Made by a program: the position numbers and the translations under genes
Assembly (NCBI GenBank): GCA_031279735.1
Contig: JAITHX010000241.1
Span: 1-6,605, forward strand
Length of the DNA: 6,605 nt
Reading direction: 5' to 3'
Source of the DNA: Prevotellaceae bacterium
GTDB taxonomy: Bacteria > Bacteroidota > Bacteroidia > Bacteroidales > UBA932
Shown here: piece after piece, positions 1 through 6,275 of the stretch
Layout of the letters: each line of letters starts with the position of its first letter
Position numbering within the stretch: position 1 is the first letter of the stretch
Notes under the pieces: model-generated
The model's input: only the letters and a program-made list of their open reading frames with translations
What the model was told of the DNA's origin: nothing
Database searches by the model: none

Positions 1-9
1 ATTAAACAG

Positions 10-3000
10 CTACCGTATAAATATTTCATCGATAAACAGGTGCGAGTTAAGCCCTGCGCCTACGTGCCACGAGGGCATTTTGCCGTAGTGTTTTGCACGG
101 ACGCGCAGGTAGCGGGCGCGGGCGGGCTTCCGGACAACGTAGTCTAAGGTTTGCGCGTGTCGGCTTTCCGGCGGCACGGACGACTTTACGGTGCCGTAGG
201 GACGGTAACTGACATTGTCGTCGGATATTTCAAATGTTACTTCGGCGGGGAACACTATCCATACGCCGAGGTCCTGAATGAATCCGGCGCCGGCTTCGGC
301 TATGTTTTTCGTTGCGCGAAGGTCTATTACGGCTTCCATGTCCTTGCCGTCGTATCCGCGCCATTCGCCGAGGTTGAAGATTTTTCCTCCGCGTCGTCCG
401 TCCACGAGGGCGTTGTCGCCTCCGCCGTCGTAGGCGGGGGTGCAGGGAGTTTGGCTGATAATGTCTTTGTCGCGAGCGTAGCGGGTGTAGCCGGCGGAGA
501 CGGTTTTGCTGTAACCGGTGGTTTTGCTGTATGCTGCGGCTTTTACCGTCATGTTCGATTCAACGGGAATGGGAGCGGTGTAGAGGGTGGAGCTTGTGTC
601 GGGTTCGGAGCCGTCGAGCGTGTAATAGATTGCGTCGGTGTCGGCAGGGAAGGCGAAGTCGAGCTTGTCGTCTCTTCTGGCGGGCTGATAGAGGAACATG
701 GAGAGGGTGGCGGAGTCGGCGAAAGTTTTGCGGGGGATAGAGAATCGCGGCGTCAGAGTGATGGTGGGTTCTACGCGGGTGCGGGGGCGGTTTTCGGGAG
801 CGCGTCCGAAGTCGTCGCCCGGAGTGTCGGACATTTGGAGAACGAGTTCGCCGCCGTCCTTCATGTCGTTGTATTCGATGAAGGATTTCGGGTGGTTTCG
901 TCCGTTGAGGCGAGCCGAGCGGATGAAGATGTTCCGGTCGTTCTGGTTGATGCAGCGGACAACGAACTGTTTCCCGTTTTCGAGCCGGACAGTGATTTTG
1001 TCGAAAATCGGCGAGCCGAGCGGATAGACGTTCGAGCCGGGGCAGAACGGATAGAATCCGATTGCGGAGGCGACGTACCATGCGGACATTTGTCCGCAGT
1101 CGTCGTTGCCGCAGATTCCGTCGGGGCGCGAGGAGTAGAATTCGTTCATGATGCGGCGGACGATGCGTGCGGTTTTGTCGGGGCTGCCGGTGAAGTTGTA
1201 CCAGTAGGCTACGTGGTGGCTCGGTTCGTTGCCGTGGGCATACTGTCCTATCAGGCCGGTGACGTCGGGGTGCAGACCCTTGATTCGTTCCGAGGGAGTT
1301 CCGAACAGGGAGTCGAAGAAGCGTTCGGCGGTTTTTTCTCCGCCGAGCAGAGCGATGTAGGTGTCGGCGTCGTGCGGGACTGAGGTGGCGTACTGCCACG
1401 AGTTTGCTTCGGTGAGCGTGGCGTTGAGTTCGCAGGGGTTGAACGGTTCGGTGAACGCGCCGTTGATTCTGGCGTGCATGAAGCCGTCGGGGTCGAGTAT
1501 GTTCTTGTAGTACTGGCTGCGGTCGGTAAATTCGCGCCAGACAGCATCGTTGCCCGTTGCGCGGGCGAACTGTGCTATGCACCAGTCGTCGTAGGCATAT
1601 TCGAGGGCTTTGGACACGCTTTCGTTTTCGGCGTCGGCGGGGATGTATCCGCAGGCGGCGAATTCGGGGAGACCGCGCCATCGGGTTCTGGCAGAGTGTA
1701 CGAGAGCTTCCAACATTCGGGCATGGTCGTAGGGCGCTATTCCCTTCGCGAAGGCGTCGTAGATCGTCGGCGCGGAGTGATAGCCTATCATGCAGGAGGT
1801 TTCGTAGCCGGAGAGTTCCCAGACGGGCAGCGAGCCGCCCTGTTCGTAATGTTTCATGAAAGTGCGGATGAAGTCCTCCGAGCGTTTGCGGTCGATGATG
1901 TTGAGCAGCGGGTGGAGGGTGCGGTAGGTGTCCCAGAGCGAGAAGACGGTGTAAACCTCGTGACCCTCGTCGGCGCGATGGATTCGGCGGTCCATGCCGA
2001 AATAGCTTCCGTCGCGGTCGGTGAAGAGGCAGGGTGCGGTGAAGGTGTGATAGAGGGCTGTATAGAAGACGCGCTTCTTTTCCGTGTCGCGGGTTTCGAC
2101 GATGATGCGGCTCAGTTCGTCGTTCCACAGTTTGCGGGCGGCGAGTCTGAACCGGTCGAAGTCGAATCCGAAGTCGGAGTATTCGTCGAGGTTATGTCGG
2201 GCGGCGCGGCATTTTTCGGTCGAATCCGCCGCCATGATGTTTGACGAGATGGCAGTTTTGAGCGTCAGCTCTTCGACTTCGGGCGGGAAATAGAGCAGCG
2301 CCTTGAGGTTTGTGCCGGCGAACTGAACGTTGCCGGTTGCGGATTCGGAGGCAGCGAGTTGATCGTCGATAAACACCTCGATTCGCGTCGGGGCGACGGA
2401 GAACGCCGTGGCGAACGAAAGTTGCTGATAGTCGGCGAACATGGACGAGTTGCGAATGCCCGACAGGATGCCGTCGCGGGGATCGTAGGCGAGGTATCCG
2501 TAGAGCGTTTTGTCGCGATGCTTCAGATCGACGAGCAGACCCTTCTCTTTGTCGCTTTTCGGGAACGAGTACCGTTGCACTCCGGCGCGAGGGGCGGCGG
2601 TGAGTTCCGCCTTGATACCGTGTTTGTCGAGGACAACGGAATAGTATCCCGCTTCGGCTGTTTCGCTCGCTTGCGAAAAGGGACTGCGATATTCGGTGTT
2701 GATCACCGACGTGGCGCCGACGAACGGCATGAACAGGAAGTCGCAGTAGTCGGCGCAGCCGGTTCCGGAGAGATGCGTGTGGCTAAACCCATAGACAACA
2801 GTGTCGCCGTAGTGGTAGCCCGGACAGCTTTGCCATTCGAATCTGGTGTCGGGACTGAGCTGTATCATTCCGAACGGAGTGATGGCGCCGGGGAAGGTGT
2901 TTCCGGCGAGAGCGGTACCGACGAGCGGATTCACATACTGAGCGAGGTCGGTCTCCCGTTCAGTGCGATTGGCGGCGCAGGAACAGAACAGCGCCGCAAC

Positions 3001-3021
3001 AAAACAAAACAGTATTCTCAT
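10..3021 (-). CDS. GH92 family exo-alpha-mannosidase lipoprotein with CHB_HEX_C-like and F5/8-like C-terminal domains
   Basis: This 1003-residue protein is a Ca2+-dependent inverting alpha-mannosidase of family GH92, which releases terminal mannose from glycans. The N-terminus (MRILF, hydrophobic stretch, C15) looks like a lipoprotein signal; the lipobox FCSC is weak. The N-terminal beta-sandwich begins near residue 28 (YVNPLVGT, then FPGAITPFGM at 43-52). The helical catalytic domain follows, with FSLWDTYRTLHPL at 360-372, LPVWELSGYE at 398-407 and MIGYHSAPTIYDA at 411-423. E538 in EANSWQY fits the general acid. GNEPSHH is at 597-603, and GNDDCGQMSAWY at 638-649 carries the acidic base region. 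Residues about 757-846 match a chitobiase/hexosaminidase C-terminal domain (IYYTLDGSEPDTSSTLYTAP). Residues about 854-1003 resemble an F5/8 type C carbohydrate-binding domain. Typical GH92 proteins are about 740-780 residues, so the extra length is these add-ons. The ATG follows an A/T-rich heptamer array without a Shine-Dalgarno sequence. The gene is intact. Family is certain; linkage specificity is open. Confidence 0.95.
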   Translation of the reverse strand: MRILFCFVAALFCSCAANRTERETDLAQYVNPLVGTALAGNTFPGAITPFGMIQLSPDTRFEWQSCPGYHYGDTVVYGFSHTHLSGTGCADYCDFLFMPFVGATSVINTEYRSPFSQASETAEAGYYSVVLDKHGIKAELTAAPRAGVQRYSFPKSDKEKGLLVDLKHRDKTLYGYLAYDPRDGILSGIRNSSMFADYQQLSFATAFSVAPTRIEVFIDDQLAASESATGNVQFAGTNLKALLYFPPEVEELTLKTAISSNIMAADSTEKCRAARHNLDEYSDFGFDFDRFRLAARKLWNDELSRIIVETRDTEKKRVFYTALYHTFTAPCLFTDRDGSYFGMDRRIHRADEGHEVYTVFSLWDTYRTLHPLLNIIDRKRSEDFIRTFMKHYEQGGSLPVWELSGYETSCMIGYHSAPTIYDAFAKGIAPYDHARMLEALVHSARTRWRGLPEFAACGYIPADAENESVSKALEYAYDDWCIAQFARATGNDAVWREFTDRSQYYKNILDPDGFMHARINGAFTEPFNPCELNATLTEANSWQYATSVPHDADTYIALLGGEKTAERFFDSLFGTPSERIKGLHPDVTGLIGQYAHGNEPSHHVAYWYNFTGSPDKTARIVRRIMNEFYSSRPDGICGNDDCGQMSAWYVASAIGFYPFCPGSNVYPLGSPIFDKITVRLENGKQFVVRCINQNDRNIFIRSARLNGRNHPKSFIEYNDMKDGGELVLQMSDTPGDDFGRAPENRPRTRVEPTITLTPRFSIPRKTFADSATLSMFLYQPARRDDKLDFAFPADTDAIYYTLDGSEPDTSSTLYTAPIPVESNMTVKAAAYSKTTGYSKTVSAGYTRYARDKDIISQTPCTPAYDGGGDNALVDGRRGGKIFNLGEWRGYDGKDMEAVIDLRATKNIAEAGAGFIQDLGVWIVFPAEVTFEISDDNVSYRPYGTVKSSVPPESRHAQTLDYVVRKPARARYLRVRAKHYGKMPSWHVGAGLNSHLFIDEIFIR

Positions 3022-3025
3022 TTTA

Positions 3026-3060
3026 AATTATAAATTATGAATTATGAATTATGAATTACC
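3026..3060. repeat. 7-bp tandem repeat, AATTATG type, five units, in the GH92 leader
   Basis: Five 7-bp units run from 3026 to 3060: AATTATA, three copies of AATTATG, and a final AATTACC. The array ends four bases from the GH92 start codon, so on the minus strand it makes up the immediate 5' leader where a ribosome binding site would be expected. It is followed on the plus strand by TGCGGACG, which also closes the next array. Confidence 0.9.
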
Positions 3061-3073
3061 TGCGGACGTCTTG

Positions 3074-3108
3074 AATTAAGAATTAAAAATTAAGAATTAA
3101 GAATTACC
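3074..3108. repeat. 7-bp tandem repeat, AATTAAG type, five units
   Basis: Five 7-bp units: AATTAAG, AATTAAA, two further AATTAAG and a final AATTACC, followed by TGCGGACG. The order (four units, AATTACC, TGCGGACG) is the same as at 3026-3068, so the two stretches form a direct repeat with a 48-bp step. Within each array the last two bases are uniform but differ between arrays (TG against AG). Confidence 0.88.
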
Positions 3109-3170
3109 TGCGGACGACGGGAGAATTAAGACATACCGTAGCTGACCGTATCTCCGGTTTTTGGCACGCA

Positions 3171-3269
3171 GATGACACAGATGACACAGATGACACGGAT
3201 TATGCAGATGACGCAGATGACGCAGATGACACGGATGACACGGATGACACAGATTATGCAGATTTGCAC
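3171..3269. repeat. 9-bp tandem repeat, GATGACACA type, eleven units
   Basis: Eleven contiguous 9-bp units, each starting with GAT, run without a gap. Most are GATGACACA, GATGACACG or GATGACGCA. GATTATGCA occurs as units four and ten, and the last unit is GATTTGCAC. Three inverted units of the same types lie at 3287-3313. Because nine is a multiple of three, the array stays open in several frames and gives spurious peptides rich in MTQ or CHP. Confidence 0.92.
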
Positions 3270-3313
3270 AGACCGGAATGAAATCTGTGCAAATCTGTGT
3301 CATCCGTGTCATC
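3234..3313. other. long hairpin with an 11-base loop in the GH95-GH92 gap
   Basis: GATTTGCACAGA at 3261-3272 pairs perfectly with 3284-3295 across the loop 3273-3283. After a 9-base bulge at 3252-3260 (the unit GATTATGCA), 18 more bases at 3234-3251 pair perfectly with 3296-3313, giving 30 base pairs. A few further pairs with one G-T wobble extend it outward. There is no T-run on either strand, so it is not a classical terminator. In a transcript spanning both genes it could stall or protect RNA between them; that is inference. Confidence 0.8.
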
Positions 3314-3375
3314 TGTGTGCTAAAAACTGCATAATGCGTAACATTAGTTCTTAATTCTCCCATCGTCCGTCAGGC

Positions 3376-3410
3376 AATTAACAATTAACAATTAACAATT
3401 AACCATTAAA
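3376..3410. repeat. 7-bp tandem repeat, AATTAAC type, left copy
   Basis: Four AATTAAC units are followed by CATTAAA. The array lies inside the left copy of the 89-bp duplication and directly after the GC-rich box. Confidence 0.9.
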
Positions 3411-3464
3411 TACGTATTCAGTATGCGTAACATTAGTTCTTAATTCTCCCATCGTCCGTCAGGC

Positions 3465-3499
3465 AATTAACAATTAACAATTAACCATTAACCATTAAA
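3465..3499. repeat. 7-bp tandem repeat, AATTAAC type, right copy, overlapping the GH95 stop codon
   Basis: Three AATTAAC units, one CATTAAC and one CATTAAA. On the minus strand the final codons Asn-Gly-stop of GH95 (AAT GGT TAA, 3496-3488), and part of the Phe codon before them, are made of this repeat, so the gene ends inside the array. Confidence 0.9.
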
Positions 3500-5974
3500 T
3501 ACGTATTCAGTGCCGGCAGCAGTTTCGACATCATATTCGGCGACGGGCGGCACTCCGGGCGCTTTCAGTCGCGCTTCAGGCGAGATGATAGGAGTCGGAA
3601 TGTTGTGCGTCTCGAAGAGCGGGTTGGGGTTCGGGCTGGAGCTATCGACGGTTTTGAGCGTTACGCTTGGCGCGGCTGAGATCGGCGGCGTTGCGGTACG
3701 CAGTCGCAGGTTGCCGCCGAGCGTGGACTTCACTTTCAGTTTGGCGAGTTTTCCGTTGTCCCACTCTATATCGACGATAAATCCGCCGCGAGTTCTAAGT
3801 CCTTCAGCCTTGCCCTTTTTCCATGCGCGGGGCAGAGCGGGCAGGATGTGTACGGCGCCGTCGTGGCTTTGCACCAGCATTTCGGCTATGCCGGCGGTGC
3901 AGCCGAAGTTGCCGTCGATTTGGAACGGAGGGTGAGCGTCGAACATGTTGGGATAGGTTCCGCCGGCGTCCCATTTCTTCGACTTTCCGTCGCAGAGATT
4001 CAGTTGCGCTCTAATGAGATTCAGCGCTCTGTCGCCGTCCATGAAGCGCGCCCACAGACACACTTTCCAGCCCATAGACCAGCCTGTTGCCGGGTCGCCG
4101 CGATAGTTGAGCGAATTGCGCGCGGCGTCGAAGAGTTCCGGAGTTCGGAATGGCGAGATTTGCCAGCTGGGGAAAAGCGCGTAGAGATGCGAGACATGAC
4201 GGTGTTTGTCGTTAGGGTCGTCCATGTCCTGCAGCCACTCTTGCAGCTGACTGTGTTTGCCCACGTGCATGGGGGCGAGTCGGGCGCGGGCGTTGATGAG
4301 AGTGTCGGCGAAATCGGCGTCGATGCCGAGCGTCTTTCCGGCGGAGACGAGATTGGTGAAGAGTTCGTAGAGAAGCTGATTGTCCATCGTTATGCCGTAG
4401 TTGTTGGTGCAGTAGCCGTTGCGGATGAATGCGTTTTCGGGCGAGTTCGACGGAGAGACCACCAGCCAATGGTTCGACGGCTCTTCGATGAGGAAGTCGA
4501 GGAAAAAGCGCGCCGCGCCCTTCATCACCGGATAGACTTCGGCGAGATACGCCTTGTCGCCTGAATACAGGTAGCGTTCCCAGAGATGCTGGCACACCCA
4601 TGCGCCGCCGGAAGGCCACATGCCCGAAGCGGCGCCGTCGATGCCGCCGGTCACGCGCCAGATGTCGGTGTTGTGGTGCAGCACCCAGCCCCGCGCGCCG
4701 TACATCACCCGCGCACTCTCGGCTCCAGTCTCGGCAACTTCTTTGACCATTTGAATGAACGGGCGGTGGAGTTCGGCTAGATTAGTCACTTCGGCTGGCC
4801 AGTAGTTCATTTCGGCGTTGATGTTGACGGTGTACTTGCTGTCCCACGGAGCCGCCATCATGTCGTTCCAGATGCCTTGCAGGTTGGCGGGCTGAGAGCC
4901 GGGCTGCGAACAGGATATAAGCAGATAGCGTCCGAACTGAAAGTAGAGGGCAACGAGTTGCGGGTCGTTGGCGGCGGCAAATTCGAGGATTCGGCGGTCG
5001 GTGGTTTTGCGAACCGAATCGGTTTGTCCGAGGTCGAGTTTCACGCGGTCGAAATATTGGCGATAGATTGCCGAATGTTCAGCTTTCCGTTTGTCGTAGG
5101 TTTTGGCTGGCACGGATTCGAGAGCCTCTGCGACGCGGGCGGCGGGGTCGGCGCTCAGGTCGCGATAGTTCGCGAAATTGCTCGCCATGGCGATATAGAC
5201 TGTCGCGGTGTTGGCGTCGGCAACGGAAAGCGACTTGTCGCCAGCCGATACCCGCCCTCCTTCGGCAACAATCTTGGCGCGGGCGATGAATTTCACCTTG
5301 CCCTCAAGTCCTTCCTGGTCGCCGGAGACGCCGCTCAACGTAAGCGCGTCGCCGCTTGCCGAGACTTCGCTTTTCTGCGGACTTGTGAAATTCGTCGTGA
5401 AGCTGATTTTGCCCTTGCCCGACGCCGTGAACCGAACCACTATCAGTCGGTCGGCGAACGAGGCAAACACTTCGCGGCGGTATTCCGTTCCGGCAACGGT
5501 GTAGCGCGAACTGGCGACAGCCGAAGCAATATCGAGTTCGCGATAATAGTTTTCAGCCTTCTCGTGACCCGGGAAAGCGAAAAAGATGTCGCCCACCGGC
5601 TGATACGACATTCCGTGATTGGTTTTGGACATTACCTCGCGAGTGGCTTTGTCCTGCGCCTCCTTGAAGCGCCCCTCGAAAAGCATTTTGCGAATTTCGG
5701 GCAAAGCCTTCAAAGCGTCGGGATTGGGATTGTTGTTCGGCTGTCCCGCCCAGACGGTTTCCTCGTTGAGTTGCAGTCGTTCGGCGGAAGGCGCGCCGAA
5801 AACCATCGCGCCCATGCCGCCGTTGCCCACAGGCAGCGCTTCGATCCACTGCGCGGCAGGCGAATCGTACCAGAGTTTCATTTTGTTGTCTGCCTCGGAA
5901 CCTGTTCCGCACGACAACGCGAAGGCGAAAGCAATGATGCCCGTCGCCCCGAAAAACATATTTGTCTTTTTCAT
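3488..5974 (-). CDS. GH95 family glycosidase lipoprotein (alpha-L-fucosidase or alpha-L-galactosidase)
   Basis: This 828-residue protein is a full-length family GH95 enzyme; the family inverts alpha-1,2-fucosyl or alpha-L-galactosyl linkages at glycan ends. Residues 1-22 form a lipoprotein signal (MKKTN, hydrophobic core, lipobox ALSC with C22). The N-terminal beta-sandwich runs from LWYDSPAAQWIEALPVGNGG (34-53) with LQLNEETVWAG at 68-77. The helical barrel holds QPANLQGIWN (361-370) and NIN-EMNYWPAE (384-394). E513 in SPSNSPENAF fits the general acid, HRHVSHLY lies at 591-598, and D687 in FQIDGNFG fits the base, helped by N384 and N386. These assignments rest on recalled Bifidobacterium AfcA numbering. 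T382 stands where fucosidases often have His, so L-galactose is a possible substrate. It lies upstream of the GH92 gene on the same strand, 466 bp apart, so co-transcription is possible but not shown. The start is fixed by the signal peptide; the leader TTATAAATA has no Shine-Dalgarno sequence. The last codons and stop lie in repeat DNA. Confidence 0.95.
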   Translation of the reverse strand: MKKTNMFFGATGIIAFAFALSCGTGSEADNKMKLWYDSPAAQWIEALPVGNGGMGAMVFGAPSAERLQLNEETVWAGQPNNNPNPDALKALPEIRKMLFEGRFKEAQDKATREVMSKTNHGMSYQPVGDIFFAFPGHEKAENYYRELDIASAVASSRYTVAGTEYRREVFASFADRLIVVRFTASGKGKISFTTNFTSPQKSEVSASGDALTLSGVSGDQEGLEGKVKFIARAKIVAEGGRVSAGDKSLSVADANTATVYIAMASNFANYRDLSADPAARVAEALESVPAKTYDKRKAEHSAIYRQYFDRVKLDLGQTDSVRKTTDRRILEFAAANDPQLVALYFQFGRYLLISCSQPGSQPANLQGIWNDMMAAPWDSKYTVNINAEMNYWPAEVTNLAELHRPFIQMVKEVAETGAESARVMYGARGWVLHHNTDIWRVTGGIDGAASGMWPSGGAWVCQHLWERYLYSGDKAYLAEVYPVMKGAARFFLDFLIEEPSNHWLVVSPSNSPENAFIRNGYCTNNYGITMDNQLLYELFTNLVSAGKTLGIDADFADTLINARARLAPMHVGKHSQLQEWLQDMDDPNDKHRHVSHLYALFPSWQISPFRTPELFDAARNSLNYRGDPATGWSMGWKVCLWARFMDGDRALNLIRAQLNLCDGKSKKWDAGGTYPNMFDAHPPFQIDGNFGCTAGIAEMLVQSHDGAVHILPALPRAWKKGKAEGLRTRGGFIVDIEWDNGKLAKLKVKSTLGGNLRLRTATPPISAAPSVTLKTVDSSSPNPNPLFETHNIPTPIISPEARLKAPGVPPVAEYDVETAAGTEYVFNG

Positions 5975-5998
5975 TATTTATAACTGTATTTGAATTAA

Positions 5999-6130
5999 TT
6001 ATTTTTCACTGTCCATCGCTCGCGGGAGGCAGCAGCTTGTCCCCGCGCCGTTTTTATCTTCTCCGTCCCTTGCCGGAATCGTCGCAATTCTATGTATTCC
6101 TGTCGCGACGGATATTTTAGCTGTTTTCAT
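5999..6130 (-). CDS. candidate small ORF of 43 codons upstream of the GH95 gene (uncertain)
   Basis: An ATG at 6130-6128 opens a frame of 43 codons that stops with TAA at 6001-5999, 24 bp before the GH95 start. The peptide begins MKTAKISVATGIHRIA, is mildly basic in its first half, and carries a Cys-Cys pair in GTSCCLPRAMDSEK at the C-terminus. There is no signal peptide or membrane segment. An AGGA lies about 12 bases before the ATG, and a candidate -7 promoter element lies a further 15 or so bases upstream, so a short leader could be made. Against it, the codons include ATA, AGA and AGG, which the two large genes seem to avoid, and I recognise no family. It could be a leader peptide, a real microprotein, or chance in a GC-rich leader that also contains an inverted repeat. 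Confidence 0.25.
   Translation of the reverse strand: MKTAKISVATGIHRIATIPARDGEDKNGAGTSCCLPRAMDSEK
6021..6055 (+). terminator. weak plus-strand terminator-like hairpin in the GH95 leader
   Basis: CGCGGG (6021-6026) and CCCGCG (6042-6047) can pair around a 15-base loop; TTTTT follows at 6051-6055 after three bases. Read on the plus strand it resembles an intrinsic terminator, yet no plus-strand gene precedes it. On the minus strand the same hairpin would fold in the GH95 leader, inside the small ORF, without a T-run. The long loop makes it doubtful. Confidence 0.25.
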
Positions 6131-6155
6131 TTTCGACGCATTTCCTAAATGACCG

Positions 6156-6163
6156 CAAAGGTA
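6156..6163 (-). promoter_or_regulatory. candidate Bacteroides-type -7 promoter element (TACCTTTG)
   Basis: Read on the minus strand the octamer is TACCTTTG, a full match to the Bacteroidota -7 consensus TAnnTTTG. It points toward the GH95 gene, about 180 bp before its start codon, and about 25 bp before the small ORF. No TTTG -33 box is visible at the usual distance; that place is occupied by the AATTANN heptamer array. One 8-bp match is weak evidence, so it is a candidate only. Confidence 0.4.
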
Positions 6164-6227
6164 AATTATAAATTACGAATTACGAATTGCGAATTTAATT
6201 ACGAATTACGAATTACGAATTACGAAT
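6164..6227. repeat. 7-bp tandem repeat, AATTACG type, about nine units with one interruption
   Basis: Units run AATTATA, two AATTACG, AATTGCG, a 5-base AATTT that breaks the period, then four AATTACG and a partial unit. The array begins directly next to the candidate -7 element at 6156-6163, filling the place of a -33 box. It is followed by GC-rich repeats, like the heptamer arrays in the other gap. Confidence 0.9.
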
Positions 6228-6233
6228 GACCGT

Positions 6234-6269
6234 CCGGCCGCGGGGAGCGTTCCGGCCGCGGGGAGCGTT
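6234..6269. repeat. 18-bp direct repeat, two perfect copies, GC-rich
   Basis: The 18-base unit CCGGCCGCGGGGAGCGTT occurs at 6234-6251 and again at 6252-6269 with no change. It joins the AATTACG array on its left to the 8-bp array on its right. No function is evident. Confidence 0.92.
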
Positions 6270-6275
6270 CCGGTC

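Larger units (their letters stand above)
3107..3374. repeat. mirrored composite element: imperfect inverted repeat of about 270 bp between the two genes
   Basis: Three pairs of arms face each other in the right order. The outer arms are 3107-3131 and 3349-3374: CCTG, then GGACGA, then GGGAGAATTAAGA, read inverted on the right, with one indel and one or two substitutions. The middle arms are 3157-3187 and 3297-3327, GTTTTT-GCAC followed by CAGATGACAC-type sequence, 28 of 31 bases matching. The inner arms are 3234-3272 and 3284-3313. Unmatched spacers of 25 and 21 bases lie between outer and middle arms. The left half is longer because its 9-bp units have multiplied. No coding sequence is inside; frames of 60 and 88 codons here are translated repeat. 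It looks like a miniature mobile or intergenic repeat element, but I cannot name a family. Confidence 0.8.
3334..3511. repeat. 89-bp exact-length tandem duplication covering the GH95 3' end
   Basis: Bases 3334-3422 and 3423-3511 are two directly abutting 89-bp copies that differ by one base (A at 3397, C at 3486). The right copy contains the last seven codons and the stop of the GH95 gene (3488-3511, TEYVFNG and TAA). The left copy carries the same codons at 3399-3422 without the rest of the gene. Each copy also holds the GC-rich box of the composite element and an AATTAAC heptamer array. Confidence 0.95.

Noticed and set aside
151..1383. 410-codon plus-strand frame, and other long frames over the GH92 gene (560-2128, 1474-2244, 2359-3033)
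   Set aside because: They lie over an intact GH92 gene whose conserved motifs fix the true frame. Their translations are low-complexity (Val/Gly- or Arg/His-rich), as expected for antisense or shifted readings of GC-rich coding DNA.
3171..3320. CRISPR array
   Set aside because: The units are contiguous 9-mers with no unique spacers, and no cas gene is present.
3097..3363. 88-codon minus-strand frame rich in CHPCHLRHL, and a 60-codon plus-strand frame rich in MTQMTR
   Set aside because: Both are translations of the 9-bp tandem repeat, which stays open because nine is a multiple of three. The Cys/His pattern is not a metal-binding domain.
3107..3374. Rho-independent terminator for GH95
   Set aside because: The stems are long, but no T-run follows on the minus strand.
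4877..5983. 368-codon plus-strand frame and smaller frames over the GH95 gene
   Set aside because: They are antisense or frame-shifted shadows of the GH95 gene, without recognisable domains or plausible start signals.
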